64,000 nt of DNA from Paenibacillus albicereus (GTDB taxonomy: Bacteria > Bacillota > Bacilli > Paenibacillales > Paenibacillaceae), in NCBI RefSeq assembly GCF_012676905.1, contig NZ_CP051428.1, forward strand, positions 3,062,001 to 3,126,000, read 5' to 3'. How positions within the stretch are numbered: the stretch's first letter is position 1; every line of letters begins with the position of its first letter. Of this stretch, positions 52,978 to 62,540 are shown piece after piece. A program made the translations under genes and the position numbers. The notes below the pieces were generated by a model. That model worked only from the letters and a program-made list of their open reading frames with translations. It did not search any database and had not been told where the DNA came from.

Positions 52978-53235
52978 AAAAAAACTCCCGTCTCCTACGT
53001 CTGCGATACAGACGTAGGGACGAGAGCTTGCATCTCCCGCGGTTCCACCCTACTTGGCTTCTCCGGCCGCCTCGGCAGCTCGGGACGAAGCCCGCTTTCC
53101 TCACTTGCACGCACTCCGGAGTGCCCTCGCCTGCGCTTCCGGCCGGGCTCCCACCGCCCCCGGCTCGCTGTTCCCGCTGGAAATTCGGAAGATCAGCAGA
53201 CTACCTTCTCCATCATCGTTCGTTCGAGCATATTT
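52978..53235 (-). promoter_or_regulatory. Glycine T-box riboswitch leader of glyQS
   Basis: On the minus strand the conserved T-box AGGGTGGAACCGCGGG (53052-53037) pairs with the acceptor end of uncharged tRNA. It is followed by a terminator: an interrupted stem (52985-53003 with 53007-53025) and then seven T residues (52984-52978). The 5' part holds Stem I features, including AACGATGATGGAGAAGGTAG and an AGCGAG/GGTGGGAG distal loop pair. I could not fix the specifier codon with certainty; GGC triplets occur in the expected 3' arm of Stem I. Confidence 0.93.
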
Positions 53236-53239
53236 TCCC

Positions 53240-53268
53240 ATTGTAACCCTTCACTCGGCCACTGTCAA
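53240..53268 (-). promoter_or_regulatory. Promoter of the glyQS T-box operon
   Basis: Minus-strand TTGACA (53268-53263), a 17-base spacer and TACAAT (53245-53240), near perfect. The recO stop codon TGA lies inside the -35 hexamer. Confidence 0.88.
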
Positions 53269-54161
53269 CCGTCCAAAGAATCTTCTTGCAGCGTCGCATC
53301 CTCTCCCGCGGATTCGGATGCGGCATCTTCTTTTTCCGGCTCCGCCTGCATCTCCTCCCGCTCCTGCGCCCGCTGCCGCCGACGCTCCGCCGCCGCCGCG
53401 GCGGACGCCGGCATCGGCTCGTTCATCCGCTCCAGCTGGTCGAGGAAGCCGCGCGTCTTGAGCCTCAGATCGAGATGCGCGTCCATGAGCGAGCGCAGTG
53501 CAAGCTTGAGCTGCTGCCGCGTCTCGGGGCGCACCTGGATGCTGCCGAGGCGCCGCAGGTCGATCGCGCCGAACAGCCGCAGCAGCTTCAGCGCCCCTTC
53601 CTCCAGCGGAAGCGCCTGCAGGTCGCGGTGGCGGCAGCGGGGACAGAGCAGGCCTCCGCCCGCCGCGCTGAGCCGGAACGGCCCGCGGTCCGAGCCGCAG
53701 CTGACGCATACGTCAAGCTGCGGCGCATAGCCTGCGGCTTCGAGAATCTTCATCTCGAACAGATGGATGACGATCCCCGGATCCTTCCCGTCCCGCAGCG
53801 CGTCGTAGCACGCCTTGAGCTGATGGTACAAATAGGCGCCCGCCTCGTCGTCCTGGAACGCCCGGTCGCACACCTCTGCCGCATAGGCCGCATAAGCGGA
53901 CAGCTCGAGATCCTCCCGCAGCTGGTGGTTCGACTCGAGGATCTCGCCTCCGTTCAGCTGGCCCAGACCGGCGTTGCGGAAATAGACGAATTCGCCGTGC
54001 GTGAACGGCTGCACGAGCGACGAATGGCGGCTGCGCACCTTTTTCGCGCCGCGGGCCATGATGCCCGCCTTGCCTGCCGAATCGGTCAGCAGCGTGACGA
54101 TCTTGTTGCCTTCTCCGTAGTCGACGCTGCGGATGACGATGCCTTCCACCCGGTAGATCAT
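53265..54161 (-). CDS. recO: DNA repair protein RecO
   Basis: A RecF-pathway protein that loads RecA and anneals DNA. The 298-residue protein has the N-terminal OB fold (YRVEGIVIRSVDYGEGNKIV), a helical core and a zinc-finger Cys set (VCVSCGSD and LLCPRC). It is some 40 residues longer than the usual 255 because of an acidic, Ala/Glu/Arg-rich C-terminal tail. The ATG at 54161 has GGGGAGAGGACC upstream; the extension to 54239 crosses a terminator hairpin. Confidence 0.95.
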   Translation of the reverse strand: MIYRVEGIVIRSVDYGEGNKIVTLLTDSAGKAGIMARGAKKVRSRHSSLVQPFTHGEFVYFRNAGLGQLNGGEILESNHQLREDLELSAYAAYAAEVCDRAFQDDEAGAYLYHQLKACYDALRDGKDPGIVIHLFEMKILEAAGYAPQLDVCVSCGSDRGPFRLSAAGGGLLCPRCRHRDLQALPLEEGALKLLRLFGAIDLRRLGSIQVRPETRQQLKLALRSLMDAHLDLRLKTRGFLDQLERMNEPMPASAAAAAERRRQRAQEREEMQAEPEKEDAASESAGEDATLQEDSLDG

Positions 54162-54220
54162 AGGTCCTCTCCCCTTCCTGCAAGCGGACGAACGGCGGTC
54201 GCGGGCAAGGCAAGCATGCC

Positions 54221-54251
54221 AAAACCGCCCGGAGCGCATGGCTCCGGGCGG
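54221..54251 (-). terminator. Terminator hairpin between yqzL and recO
   Basis: An 11-base-pair stem (54225-54235 with 54241-54251) with a 5-base loop, then four T residues on the minus strand. It is 45 bases past yqzL. The short T run suggests partial read-through into recO. Confidence 0.7.
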
Positions 54252-54295
54252 GCCCGAGCAGCTTCAGTAAGCCGCATCTGCAGGAAGGACGGACG

Positions 54296-54463
54296 TCAGA
54301 CGGTCAACGTCACCCATGCCTCGGCCGGCTCCTGCGCGGCGGCTTCCGCCGCGGCCGCCGCTTCGGCGCTTCCCGCCTCGCGAACCTGATCCACTTCCTT
54401 GTAAAGCAAAAACGACTCAACATCACCGGTCATCGTAAAATACGTCCACGAAAAATCCCGCAT
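54296..54463 (-). CDS. yqzL: YqzL family small protein
   Basis: A 55-codon gene. It begins MRDFSWTYFTMTGDVESFLL, the diagnostic start of YqzL proteins found between era and recO in Bacilli, and ends with an Ala/Glu-rich stretch and WVTLTV. GGAAGATGGCGGC precedes the ATG. The function is unknown. The Ala-rich C-terminal half is longer than in B. subtilis. Confidence 0.9.
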   Translation of the reverse strand: MRDFSWTYFTMTGDVESFLLYKEVDQVREAGSAEAAAAAEAAAQEPAEAWVTLTV

Positions 54464-54569
54464 GCCGCCATCTTCCTTTCGCTTTCCAAAGTGGCGCGGC
54501 TACCCGCGTCTGGCACTCTTATCATGCGGAAAAGGAAGAAGGGCTATGCTGTCAAATAGCGGGAAAGGC

Positions 54570-55495
54570 CTATTCGTTGCGGAAGCCGAGGTCGCGCAGG
54601 ACGCGGTCCTGGTTGCGCCAGTCTTTCTTGACCTTGACCCACAGCTCGAGGAACGTCTTGGAGCCGAGCAGCTTCTCGATGTCGCGCCGCGCCTGCTTGC
54701 CGACTTCCTTGAGCAGGGCGCCTTGCTTGCCGATGATGATGCCCTTCTGCGAATCCCGCTCGACGAAGATGACCGCGCCGATGTGGACGACGCCGTTTTC
54801 CTGGACCTTCATGCTCTCGATCGTCACGGCGATGGAATGCGGAATCTCCTCGCGCGTCATCTGCAGGATCTTCTCGCGGATCATCTCCGCGCAGACGAAC
54901 TGCTCGGGATGGTCGGTCACCTGGTCGGCCGGATAATACTGCGGTCCTTCCGGCAGGTAGCGGTCGATCTGGTCGAGCAGCCGCTCGACGTTGCTGCCCT
55001 GGAGCGCCGAGATCGGGATGATCTCCGCGAAGTCGTAGCGGTCCTTGTATTCGATGATCGTCTTCATCAGCTTCTCGTCGTCGATCTTGTCGATCTTGTT
55101 GAGGATGAGGAATACCGGCGTCTTGACCGACTTGAGCCGCTCGATGATGAAGCGGTCGCCGCCTCCATACCCCTCCGCCACGTCGACGAGGAACAGGATC
55201 GCCTCGACCTCGGAGAGGGCGCCTTCCGCCGCCTTGACCATATAGTCGCCGAGCTTGGAGTTCGGCTTGTGGATGCCGGGCGTATCGAGGAAGACGATCT
55301 GCGAGTTGTCGCGCGTCAGCACGCCGTGGATCTTGTTGCGCGTCGTCTGCGGCTTGTCCGACATGATGGCGATTTTCTGGCCGATCATCCGGTTCATGAG
55401 CGTCGACTTGCCGACGTTCGGCCGGCCGACGATGCCGACGAACCCGGAGCGGAACTTCGCTTCGGACCCTTTTTTGCTGCCTGTCGTGTTCGCCA

Positions 55496-55496
<1 letters not shown>
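54570..55496 (-). CDS. era: GTPase Era
   Basis: A 16S rRNA-binding GTPase for 30S maturation. The 308-residue protein has G1 [10 protein letters not shown]2 PQTTR, G3 DTPGIHKP, G4 NKID and the C-terminal KH domain ([18 protein letters not shown]). The ATG at 55496 follows AAGGAGGGCAACCGC and overlaps the cdd stop by one base (TGATG). Frames extending to 55664 lie inside cdd. Confidence 0.98.
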
Positions 55497-55987
<491 letters not shown>

Positions 55988-55998
55988 TCAATCCAAAC

Positions 55999-56367
55999 TT
56001 AAACGGCCAGAAGCCGCCATAGCGGCGGCCCCAGCACGAGCAGGCCGATGACGGCCGAAGCGGCCGCGCAGACGAGCACCGCGCCGGCTGCGGCGTCCTT
56101 CGCCACCTTGGCGAGCGGATGAAGCTTGCCGCCAGAGGCGAGGTCGACCGCGCGCTCGACGGCGGTGTTCATCAGCTCCGCCGCCAGCACCAGCGAGATG
56201 GCGAGCGTAAGCGCGGCCCACTGGAGCGGGCCGATGCCCAGCCAGGCGGCCAGAGCGCAGGCGGCCGCGCCGGCCGCCAGATGAATCCGCATGTTGCGCT
56301 CGCTGCGGATGGCGGCGGCGATGCCGGCACAGGCGTCCGACAAGCTGTCGCGGAACGGCCTCGCCAT
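55999..56367 (-). CDS. dgkA: Diacylglycerol/undecaprenol kinase family protein DgkA
   Basis: A membrane kinase of 122 residues with three transmembrane helices and the family signature AAELMNTAVERAVDLAS followed by AKVAKDAAAGAVLV. In Bacilli the homologue phosphorylates undecaprenol, feeding the lipid carrier of wall synthesis. It is located between ybeY and cdd as in B. subtilis. Confidence 0.95.
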   Translation of the reverse strand: MARPFRDSLSDACAGIAAAIRSERNMRIHLAAGAAACALAAWLGIGPLQWAALTLAISLVLAAELMNTAVERAVDLASGGKLHPLAKVAKDAAAGAVLVCAAASAVIGLLVLGPPLWRLLAV

Positions 56368-56376
56368 GGCTGCCGC

Positions 56377-56877
56377 CTATTCCCGCGTCAAGCCGGCTTG
56401 CTGCAGGACGGCCTCCTGCTTGGCCGTCATGACGGCCTCGGCCTCGGCATCCTGATGATCGTAGCCGATCAGATGCAGGAAGCCGTGCACGAACAGGAAC
56501 CCGAGCTCCCGCTCCAGCGAGTGGCCGTAATCCTCGGCCTGCCGCACGGCGGTCTCGACGGAAATGATGATGTCGCCGAGCGGCTCGCTGACCGGCAGCT
56601 CGTCGGCCTCGTCCTCGACCTCGTAGATGATGCCGAGCTCGTCCTCGCCGTCCTCCTGCATCGCGAAGCTGAGCACGTCCGTCGGACGGTCGATGCCGCG
56701 ATACTCGCGGTTCAGCTCATGGATGCGCGCGTCGTCGACGAACGTCACGGCCACCTCTCCATCCTCGATGCCCTCGGCCCGGGCCGCCAGCTCCAGCAGC
56801 CGCTCCAGCCGCTGCCCCCACGCCTCGGGAATTTCGACCGCTTCTTGCTCGTTGCTCCAATCCATCGTCACGCTCAT
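56377..56877 (-). CDS. ybeY: Endoribonuclease YbeY
   Basis: A zinc-dependent RNase for 16S rRNA 3'-end maturation and ribosome quality control. The 166-residue protein contains [10 protein letters not shown] and the metal motif [26 protein letters not shown] precedes the ATG, which overlaps the yqfF stop by 4 bases. The extension to 57105 lies inside yqfF. Confidence 0.97.
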   Translation of the reverse strand: MSVTMDWSNEQEAVEIPEAWGQRLERLLELAARAEGIEDGEVAVTFVDDARIHELNREYRGIDRPTDVLSFAMQEDGEDELGIIYEVEDEADELPVSEPLGDIIISVETAVRQAEDYGHSLERELGFLFVHGFLHLIGYDHQDAEAEAVMTAKQEAVLQQAGLTRE

Positions 56878-59120
56878 GCCAGCTTCTCCTTTGATTTGAC
56901 CTCTTCCGGATATTCGATCCGCGAATGAAAGATGCCGATGACGGCTTCCTTCAGCGTCTGGCCGATCTTGTCCAGCTCCTTGAGCGTCAGATCGCACTCG
57001 TTGAACTGGCCGTCGTCCAGGCGGCTCTTGATGATCTTCTGGATCATCGACTCGACGTTCTCCATCGTCGGGCTGCGCAGGCTGCGGACCGCTGCCTCGA
57101 CGCAATCCGCGATGCCGACGATCGCCGCCTCCTTGGACTGCGCCTTGGGCCCCGGATAGCGGAATTCGTCCTCGGTGAAGTCCGGCTCGATCCCTTCCGC
57201 CTCCGCCTGCTTGACCGCCTTGAAGTAGAAGAACTTGAGCGACGTCGTGCCGTGGTGCTGCTCCGCGATATCTCGCAGCGGCTTCGGGATGCCGTGCTGC
57301 TTGAGCATCTCCACCCCGTCGCGGGCATGGGCCACGATGATCGACTTGCTCAGCTTCGGATCGATGCTGTCATGCGGATTTTCGCCGCTCTGGTTCTCGA
57401 TGAAATAGCCGGGACGCTTCGTCTTGCCGATGTCGTGATAGTAGGACCCGACCCGGCACAGCAGGCCGTCGGCTCCGATCGCCTCGGCCGCCGCCTCCGA
57501 CAGGTTGCCGACCATGACGCTGTGATGGTAGGTTCCCGGCGTCTCCGTCAGGAGCTTGCGCAGCAGCGGATGGTTCGGATTCGACAGCTCCACGAGCTTG
57601 AGCGCCGACAGGATGCCGAAGCTGAGCTCGAAAAACGGCATCAGGCCGATGACGAGCACTGCCGTGATGAGTCCGCTGACGAAGGCGAAGCCGAGCGAGT
57701 AGAGCAGCTCCTGGCGCTCCGGCAGATCGCCGAGCAGCAGCAGCGCCAGCACGGTCACGGCGCCGAACAGGCTCGCCATGATGCCGGCCTTGAGGATCGT
57801 CGAGCGCTGGCTGGCCCGGTGCACCGTGAAGATGGCGCTGAACGAGACGACGCAGATGACGAAGCCGTAGCGGAAGTCGAAGATCAGGTTCACGTCGTGG
57901 TTGAAGATGATGCTGCCCATGATCGCGAACACGAACGAGCTGACGATCGCCAGATGCTTGTCCAGCAGCAGCGTGATGAGCATCGTGCCGACGGCGGCCG
58001 GGGCCAGGTAGCCGATATACGGCATCGCCGGCGACTGCGCCAGCGCTGTCGCCTGCATGAGCGCCAGATCGAGGAACAGGATCAGCCAGAGCATGAACAG
58101 GTGCATGTTGTTGTAGCGCGGCTTGACGCCGCCGATGCGGCCGCTCTGGTACAGGTAGACCATCAGCACGAGCAGGAACAGCAGGCTCGTCAGCAGCAGG
58201 CCGAGCTGCGGCCAGTAGCTGCGCTGCCCCCCGAGCAGGCCGGCTCCGGCCAGCATGTCGAGCTTCTCCTGCGTGACGACCTCGCCCTTCTTGACGATGA
58301 CGCCGCCTTCCTTGATGATGACCGGCGTCGTATTCTGGCGTGCCAGCTCGCGCGCTTCTTCGGTCGCGGCCGAATCGAGGAACTTGTTGGGCATGAGCGA
58401 CATGCGCGCCAGCTCCTGCACGACCTCCCGCGTCGTCCGCTGCGTCAGCGAGCTCGCGTTGACGAGCTCCGCCACCTTGGCGCGGGACGTCTCCGCCTCG
58501 CGGATGGAGTCCGCCGACAGCTTGCGGGCGACGTTGACCGCCACCTGCCGCATCTCCGCGACCTGGGCGGGCGTCAGCGCCGGCAGCTTGTAGAACACCT
58601 CGGCCGGAACCGCGTAGCTCTGGCTCTTGGCGACCCGGGACATCTCCTCCAGGAGCGCCTCGCTGATATCCGGCTTGCCGCTGTTCGTCCGCACGAACTC
58701 GTCGATGTATTCGTTGTAATAAGACGGAATCTCTCCGCGATAGATCTCGATCTTGTCGCTCGTGCTGACTCCCTCGTCCTGGTTGAGCACCTCGATCCGG
58801 TTGAAGACGCGGTTCAGGATCGCTTCCGGCTTGAGCGGCAGCGAGCTTGAGATCGGCTCCACCGACTCGGCCGCCAGCTCCTGGGCTTTGGCTGTGGCGA
58901 TCTTGTCCTCGAGGCTTTTGGATGCGACGATGTCCCGGCCGCTCTCCTCGCCGAGCGTAATATTGTACGTCTGGGGAATCAGATGCGGCGAGAGGTTGAG
59001 GTAGAACAGCAGCACGAACAAAACGCAGAGCGCCAGGCGGATGCCCGTGCTCTGCTTCCAGCTGGCTGCCCATGAAGGCTGTTCGGCCGCGTTCCGGGTC
59101 TCGGCGCTCTTCCGGTCCAT
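56874..59120 (-). CDS. yqfF: 7TM-HD cyclic di-AMP phosphodiesterase (YqfF/PgpH)
   Basis: A membrane hydrolase of 748 residues. It has one N-terminal helix (about 28-46), a large extracellular 7TMR-HDED domain (about 50-300), seven transmembrane helices (about 305-510) and a cytosolic HD domain with [40 protein letters not shown] and AEQHHGTT. Homologues degrade cyclic di-AMP. It is directly downstream of phoH and overlaps ybeY, the conserved order. Confidence 0.96.
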   Translation of the reverse strand: MDRKSAETRNAAEQPSWAASWKQSTGIRLALCVLFVLLFYLNLSPHLIPQTYNITLGEESGRDIVASKSLEDKIATAKAQELAAESVEPISSSLPLKPEAILNRVFNRIEVLNQDEGVSTSDKIEIYRGEIPSYYNEYIDEFVRTNSGKPDISEALLEEMSRVAKSQSYAVPAEVFYKLPALTPAQVAEMRQVAVNVARKLSADSIREAETSRAKVAELVNASSLTQRTTREVVQELARMSLMPNKFLDSAATEEARELARQNTTPVIIKEGGVIVKKGEVVTQEKLDMLAGAGLLGGQRSYWPQLGLLLTSLLFLLVLMVYLYQSGRIGGVKPRYNNMHLFMLWLILFLDLALMQATALAQSPAMPYIGYLAPAAVGTMLITLLLDKHLAIVSSFVFAIMGSIIFNHDVNLIFDFRYGFVICVVSFSAIFTVHRASQRSTILKAGIMASLFGAVTVLALLLLGDLPERQELLYSLGFAFVSGLITAVLVIGLMPFFELSFGILSALKLVELSNPNHPLLRKLLTETPGTYHHSVMVGNLSEAAAEAIGADGLLCRVGSYYHDIGKTKRPGYFIENQSGENPHDSIDPKLSKSIIVAHARDGVEMLKQHGIPKPLRDIAEQHHGTTSLKFFYFKAVKQAEAEGIEPDFTEDEFRYPGPKAQSKEAAIVGIADCVEAAVRSLRSPTMENVESMIQKIIKSRLDDGQFNECDLTLKELDKIGQTLKEAVIGIFHSRIEYPEEVKSKEKLA

Positions 59121-59137
59121 TCAGGCAACCATCCTCT

Positions 59138-60109
59138 CTATGCTTGGTTTTCGTCATCCTCATTATAAGCGAGAATGATCTTCTGAACCAGCGAGTGGCG
59201 CACGACATCGGCTTCGGTGAACGTAATGAAGCCGATCTCGGGAATGCCGGCGAGAATCCGCTGCGCTTCGCGCAGGCCCGACTTCTTGCCTCGCGGAAGG
59301 TCGATCTGCGTCACGTCGCCGGTTACGATCATCTTGGAGCCGAAGCCCAGCCTCGTCAGGAACATCTTCATCTGCTCCGGCGTCGTATTCTGGGCTTCGT
59401 CGAGAATGATGTACGAATCGTCAAGCGTCCGGCCCCTCATATAAGCGAGCGGAGCGATCTCGATGATGCCTCGCTCGAAGGCCTTGGCCGTCGCTTCCGG
59501 ACCGAGCACGTCGTGCAAAGCGTCGTAAAGCGGACGCAAGTACGGATCGACCTTTTCTTGAAGGTCTCCGGGGAGGAAGCCGAGGCTCTCGCCCGCCTCC
59601 ACGGCGGGACGCGTCAGCAGGATCTTCTTGACGGCGCCTTCCTTGAGCGCCGCGACGGCCAGCACGACGGCGAGATAAGTCTTGCCGGTGCCCGCCGGAC
59701 CGATGCCGAACACGATGTCCTTGGCCTTGACGGTCTTGACGTAATGCCGCTGCCCGATCGTCTTGACCCGGATCGGCTTGCCGCGGAATGTGGAAGTCAG
59801 CTCCATCTTGAACAGGTCGAGCAGCTGGTCCGCCTCCAGCGTGCGGGACAGGTCGAACGCATACTGCATGTCCCGCTCGGACGGCGAATAGCCGCCCCGC
59901 ACGAGCTGCAGCAGCACGGTGTACAGCTGCTCGAGCGAGGCGACCTCCGCCTCAGGACCGCTGATGACGATCTCGGCCTCTCGCGAGCGGATCGTCGACT
60001 CCGTCTGCTCTTCGATCAGCCTCAAGTAGTGGTCGCGGGGGCCGAACAGCGCGAGGCCCTCCGCGGCGTTGTCCAGTGCAATCTTTACGGTTCTCGTCTC
60101 AGTCGGCAA
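59138..60109 (-). CDS. phoH: PhoH family ATPase
   Basis: A 323-residue cytosolic ATPase with an N-terminal KH-like part (FGPRDHYLRLIEEQ), Walker A GPAGTGKTYLAVVLA, LLTRPAVEAGESLGFLPGDL and Walker B SYIILDEAQNTTPEQMK. It has no PIN domain, unlike the paralogue at 26.6 kb. It starts at TTG 60109 with GAGGAACG upstream. A role in RNA metabolism is suspected, supported by ybeY nearby. Confidence 0.95.
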   Translation of the reverse strand: MPTETRTVKIALDNAAEGLALFGPRDHYLRLIEEQTESTIRSREAEIVISGPEAEVASLEQLYTVLLQLVRGGYSPSERDMQYAFDLSRTLEADQLLDLFKMELTSTFRGKPIRVKTIGQRHYVKTVKAKDIVFGIGPAGTGKTYLAVVLAVAALKEGAVKKILLTRPAVEAGESLGFLPGDLQEKVDPYLRPLYDALHDVLGPEATAKAFERGIIEIAPLAYMRGRTLDDSYIILDEAQNTTPEQMKMFLTRLGFGSKMIVTGDVTQIDLPRGKKSGLREAQRILAGIPEIGFITFTEADVVRHSLVQKIILAYNEDDENQA

Positions 60110-60116
60110 ACGTTCC

Positions 60117-61310
60117 TCATTCTCCTTGCATCTGAACTAGTGGCATTTCCTTGACGATAGACTGATCCACTTCCAACAGAACTTTCAAATAAACTTTACC
60201 ATTGTCCGTCTTCTCATGCAAAATTTTTTGCTCCTTCACGACGGCATCCGCGCCGGCTTTCGACAGGACGTCGGCACGCGCCTGAAGCAGTCCGCTCTCC
60301 ACCGCTTCCTCGCGCCCCAGCTGCCGCCGATCCTGCCGCAGCTCCATCACCGTCTCCTTGAGCCGGCCGACGGGCAGCTCCCAGCCGCGCCAGCCGAGCT
60401 GCTGCAGCTGCTCCCTCGTCTGGGACGTGGCGAACGAGTCCTTGCCGTAGCCGCTCACCTGAAACGCCTTACCGAACAGCACGAGCGACCATTTCGTCTT
60501 CGTCTCTCCCGTGTACACGTTTACCGTGCGCACGAGCGGAGACACGACATTATACTCGTACCACACCAGCCCGCGTACTTCCCCGTCCGCCACGACGGTC
60601 GCCGTGTTGGACCCCTCTCCGATCGTGCCGGAGATGAGCGTCTGGCCTTTTTTCACCCGGCTGTTGACATGCACGACCGGACGCCCTTTGTCGGCGATGA
60701 TGCGGGTGACGACAGCGTCTGCGGAGGCGATCAGATGCCGCGTGCTCCGGAGCGCTCGCGCTTGCGGCTTTTTCGTCTCGACGACCTGGATGATCAGCCT
60801 CGTCCCTTTTTTCTCCACGCCGATCCAGGCCGCATCCGGCAGCCGCTGCGAGAGCCGCTTGGCCAGATCGGACGGCTCCGGCAGCTTCCACTCCCATTGA
60901 AAGGGATGGACCCCCTCCGCCTTGGCCGCCGCCAGCAGGTCTTCCGTGCGGATCGTCTTGTTGCCGCGCACCTCGATGTTCCACAGCAGCGAGGACAGCA
61001 GGTACATGGCGGTGAAAAAGAGCACGACGCCGCCGAGGAAAAACTTGCGCTTCCCGGCCTTCCGCAGCCAGAACGGCAAGCCTTCCCGCTGCGTCACATG
61101 GACGCGGCAGCCTGTCCGCCGCAAATACGGACGCAGCCGGAAAAAGTCCGGCACCGTCAGCGAAAATACCATATGCTCCGGGCTCGTCCGGCGGATGGAC
61201 CACAGAGACAGCCCGTCCTCAAGCGCGCCGTTCACGAGCGCCTCCGGCTCTCCTCCGCGGACCTGCACCGTGACGATGCCTTTTGCTCTCTGCAGCCAGC
61301 CTACCTTCAT
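60117..61310 (-). CDS. yqfD: Sporulation protein YqfD
   Basis: A 397-residue membrane protein needed for sporulation in B. subtilis and made under sigma-E. It has a soluble N-terminal domain (about 1-90), one transmembrane helix (about 92-112, KFFLGGVVLFFTAMYLLSSL), then a POTRA-like/FtsQ-like region (NIEVRGNKTIRTEDLLAAA) and an extracellular C-terminal part. The ATG at 61310 overlaps the yqfC stop as ATGA, with AAGGAGGGG upstream. Confidence 0.95.
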   Translation of the reverse strand: MKVGWLQRAKGIVTVQVRGGEPEALVNGALEDGLSLWSIRRTSPEHMVFSLTVPDFFRLRPYLRRTGCRVHVTQREGLPFWLRKAGKRKFFLGGVVLFFTAMYLLSSLLWNIEVRGNKTIRTEDLLAAAKAEGVHPFQWEWKLPEPSDLAKRLSQRLPDAAWIGVEKKGTRLIIQVVETKKPQARALRSTRHLIASADAVVTRIIADKGRPVVHVNSRVKKGQTLISGTIGEGSNTATVVADGEVRGLVWYEYNVVSPLVRTVNVYTGETKTKWSLVLFGKAFQVSGYGKDSFATSQTREQLQQLGWRGWELPVGRLKETVMELRQDRRQLGREEAVESGLLQARADVLSKAGADAVVKEQKILHEKTDNGKVYLKVLLEVDQSIVKEMPLVQMQGE

Positions 61311-61600
61311 CTCGGCCCCTCCTTGTCCATCAGCTGAATCGATGCGATCTTGCCCTCGATGAACACTTCCTCGGTCCAGATCGTGCGGATGACCAGGTCC
61401 GCTCCGCTCACCTCGAGCACGCCATGGCTCAGCTGCAGCCGCAGCTGCTCCGACGAGAAGTGCAGCACTCCCCGATGGTTCTCGATATAAAGCTGCCGAT
61501 CGCCGATCATCGTCATGCGGGGCAGGTCGTAGGCTACATCCTGAGGCAGGTCCAGCATGTCGGCGGTCCATTTGCGCAGCTTGCGGTTCAGCTTGCCCAT
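61307..61600 (-). CDS. yqfC: Sporulation protein YqfC
   Basis: A 97-residue YabP/YqfC-family protein: DLPQDVAYDLPRMTMIGDRQ followed by LYIENHRG. Sporulation-linked, usually sigma-E controlled in the mother cell, and translationally coupled to yqfD. AAGGGAGGGCGG lies upstream. Homology to YabP suggests a role at the forespore membrane or coat. Confidence 0.94.
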   Translation of the reverse strand: MGKLNRKLRKWTADMLDLPQDVAYDLPRMTMIGDRQLYIENHRGVLHFSSEQLRLQLSHGVLEVSGADLVIRTIWTEEVFIEGKIASIQLMDKEGPR

Positions 61601-61726
61601 CGAGGCGTCCGCCCTCCCTTTTCATCGCTTATCTATCCATACCTATGCCTCGGAAAAGAGGAATATGAACGGCTTGCGCTGCGCCGAGGAGAGCTCCGGC
61701 CTGGGTTGCGCGCCGGGAATGCCAAG

Positions 61727-61774
61727 CACAAACAGCCGCTCCGCCGCCGGAAGGCGGTCGAAGCGGCTGTTTTG
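61727..61774 (-). terminator. Large hairpin, probable terminator of the nfeD-floA unit
   Basis: An 11-base-pair outer stem (61730-61740 with 61762-61772) and a nested 5-base-pair inner stem, followed on the minus strand by TGTTTGTGCTT. It lies between the proline-rich protein gene and yqfC, so it separates the floA unit from the sporulation genes. Confidence 0.65.
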
Positions 61775-61850
61775 ACAGGCGGACTTGCGGACGATCACGA
61801 TCGAACCTCCGCCCCTCGCGGGGCTGATCCGAACCTTGGCTGTCCTTCGC

Positions 61851-62498
61851 TCAGCGGCCGCCGCTGCGGCGCGAGCGCGGCGGGCCAAGAATCTCGGCCC
61901 AGAGCACGGCCTGGCGCAAGTCGTCTCCGCTCACGCTGCCCGCTCGCGGCGGCTGCAGCCTGGACGCGGAAGGAGCCGAAGGCCTGGATTCGGCGATCGC
62001 GGCGGAAGCCGATCGTTCCCAGAATTCATTCGGGCTGGAGTCGTCCGTCCGATCCGGGGCCTGTGTCGTCTCGTACCGGCCGAACGGGCTCCTCGCCGCC
62101 TCCTCCTGCCATTCCAGCGACTGGCCTTCGCCGCCGCTCGTTCCCTCCGGCTCGGGCTCGATGGTCCGAATGCGGCCCGGCTGCGCCGTTCGACCCCTCG
62201 GTCCTGCCTGGTCCTGGCGGACGGCAGGGGGACGGACGGCCTCCGTCCGACTCGGGGCAGATTCGGCCTCGGGTTTTTGCAGGGGAGACGGAACGGGCGG
62301 AGACGGACGACGATCGAGTCCGCCGCCGCCGAAGTCGGGCATGCGCCCCGGCGGACGGCTTGCCGGACGGCCCGGCTGCTGCTGCGTCGCCGATTTGAAC
62401 AGCTTGCCGAGAACCGACCAGATCGCGCCGACAATAAGGAAGACGAAAAAGATGTTGTCGAGCAGAAAATTGATCAGCAGTTGAATCGGGTTGGGCAT
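61851..62498 (-). CDS. Membrane-anchored Pro/Arg-rich protein downstream of floA
   Basis: A 215-residue protein with an N-terminal hydrophobic helix (about 7-31, LLDNIFFVFLIVGAIWSVLG), a long Pro/Arg/Ser/Glu-rich region predicted to be disordered (about 40-185), and a short C-terminal motif LRQAVLWAEILGPPRSRR that looks like a docking peptide. I do not know a named family; I believe similar proteins occur after floA in Paenibacillaceae, from memory. AGGAGGTGAGCCGC precedes the ATG. It may be a FloA/NfeD microdomain client. Confidence 0.78.
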   Translation of the reverse strand: MPNPIQLLINFLLDNIFFVFLIVGAIWSVLGKLFKSATQQQPGRPASRPPGRMPDFGGGGLDRRPSPPVPSPLQKPEAESAPSRTEAVRPPAVRQDQAGPRGRTAQPGRIRTIEPEPEGTSGGEGQSLEWQEEAARSPFGRYETTQAPDRTDDSSPNEFWERSASAAIAESRPSAPSASRLQPPRAGSVSGDDLRQAVLWAEILGPPRSRRSGGR

Positions 62499-62540
62499 GG
62501 CCGCGGCTCACCTCCTGCGATGCGGCTCGGGAGCGTCGGT

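Noticed and set aside
56925-58850. 641-codon plus-strand frame
   Set aside because: Antisense shadow of yqfF, with no start signal or recognisable domain.
61643-61888. 81-codon minus-strand ORF between the Pro-rich protein gene and yqfC
   Set aside because: It reads through the large terminator hairpin at 61727-61774, starts inside the end of the upstream gene, and resembles no family. Weak possibility only.
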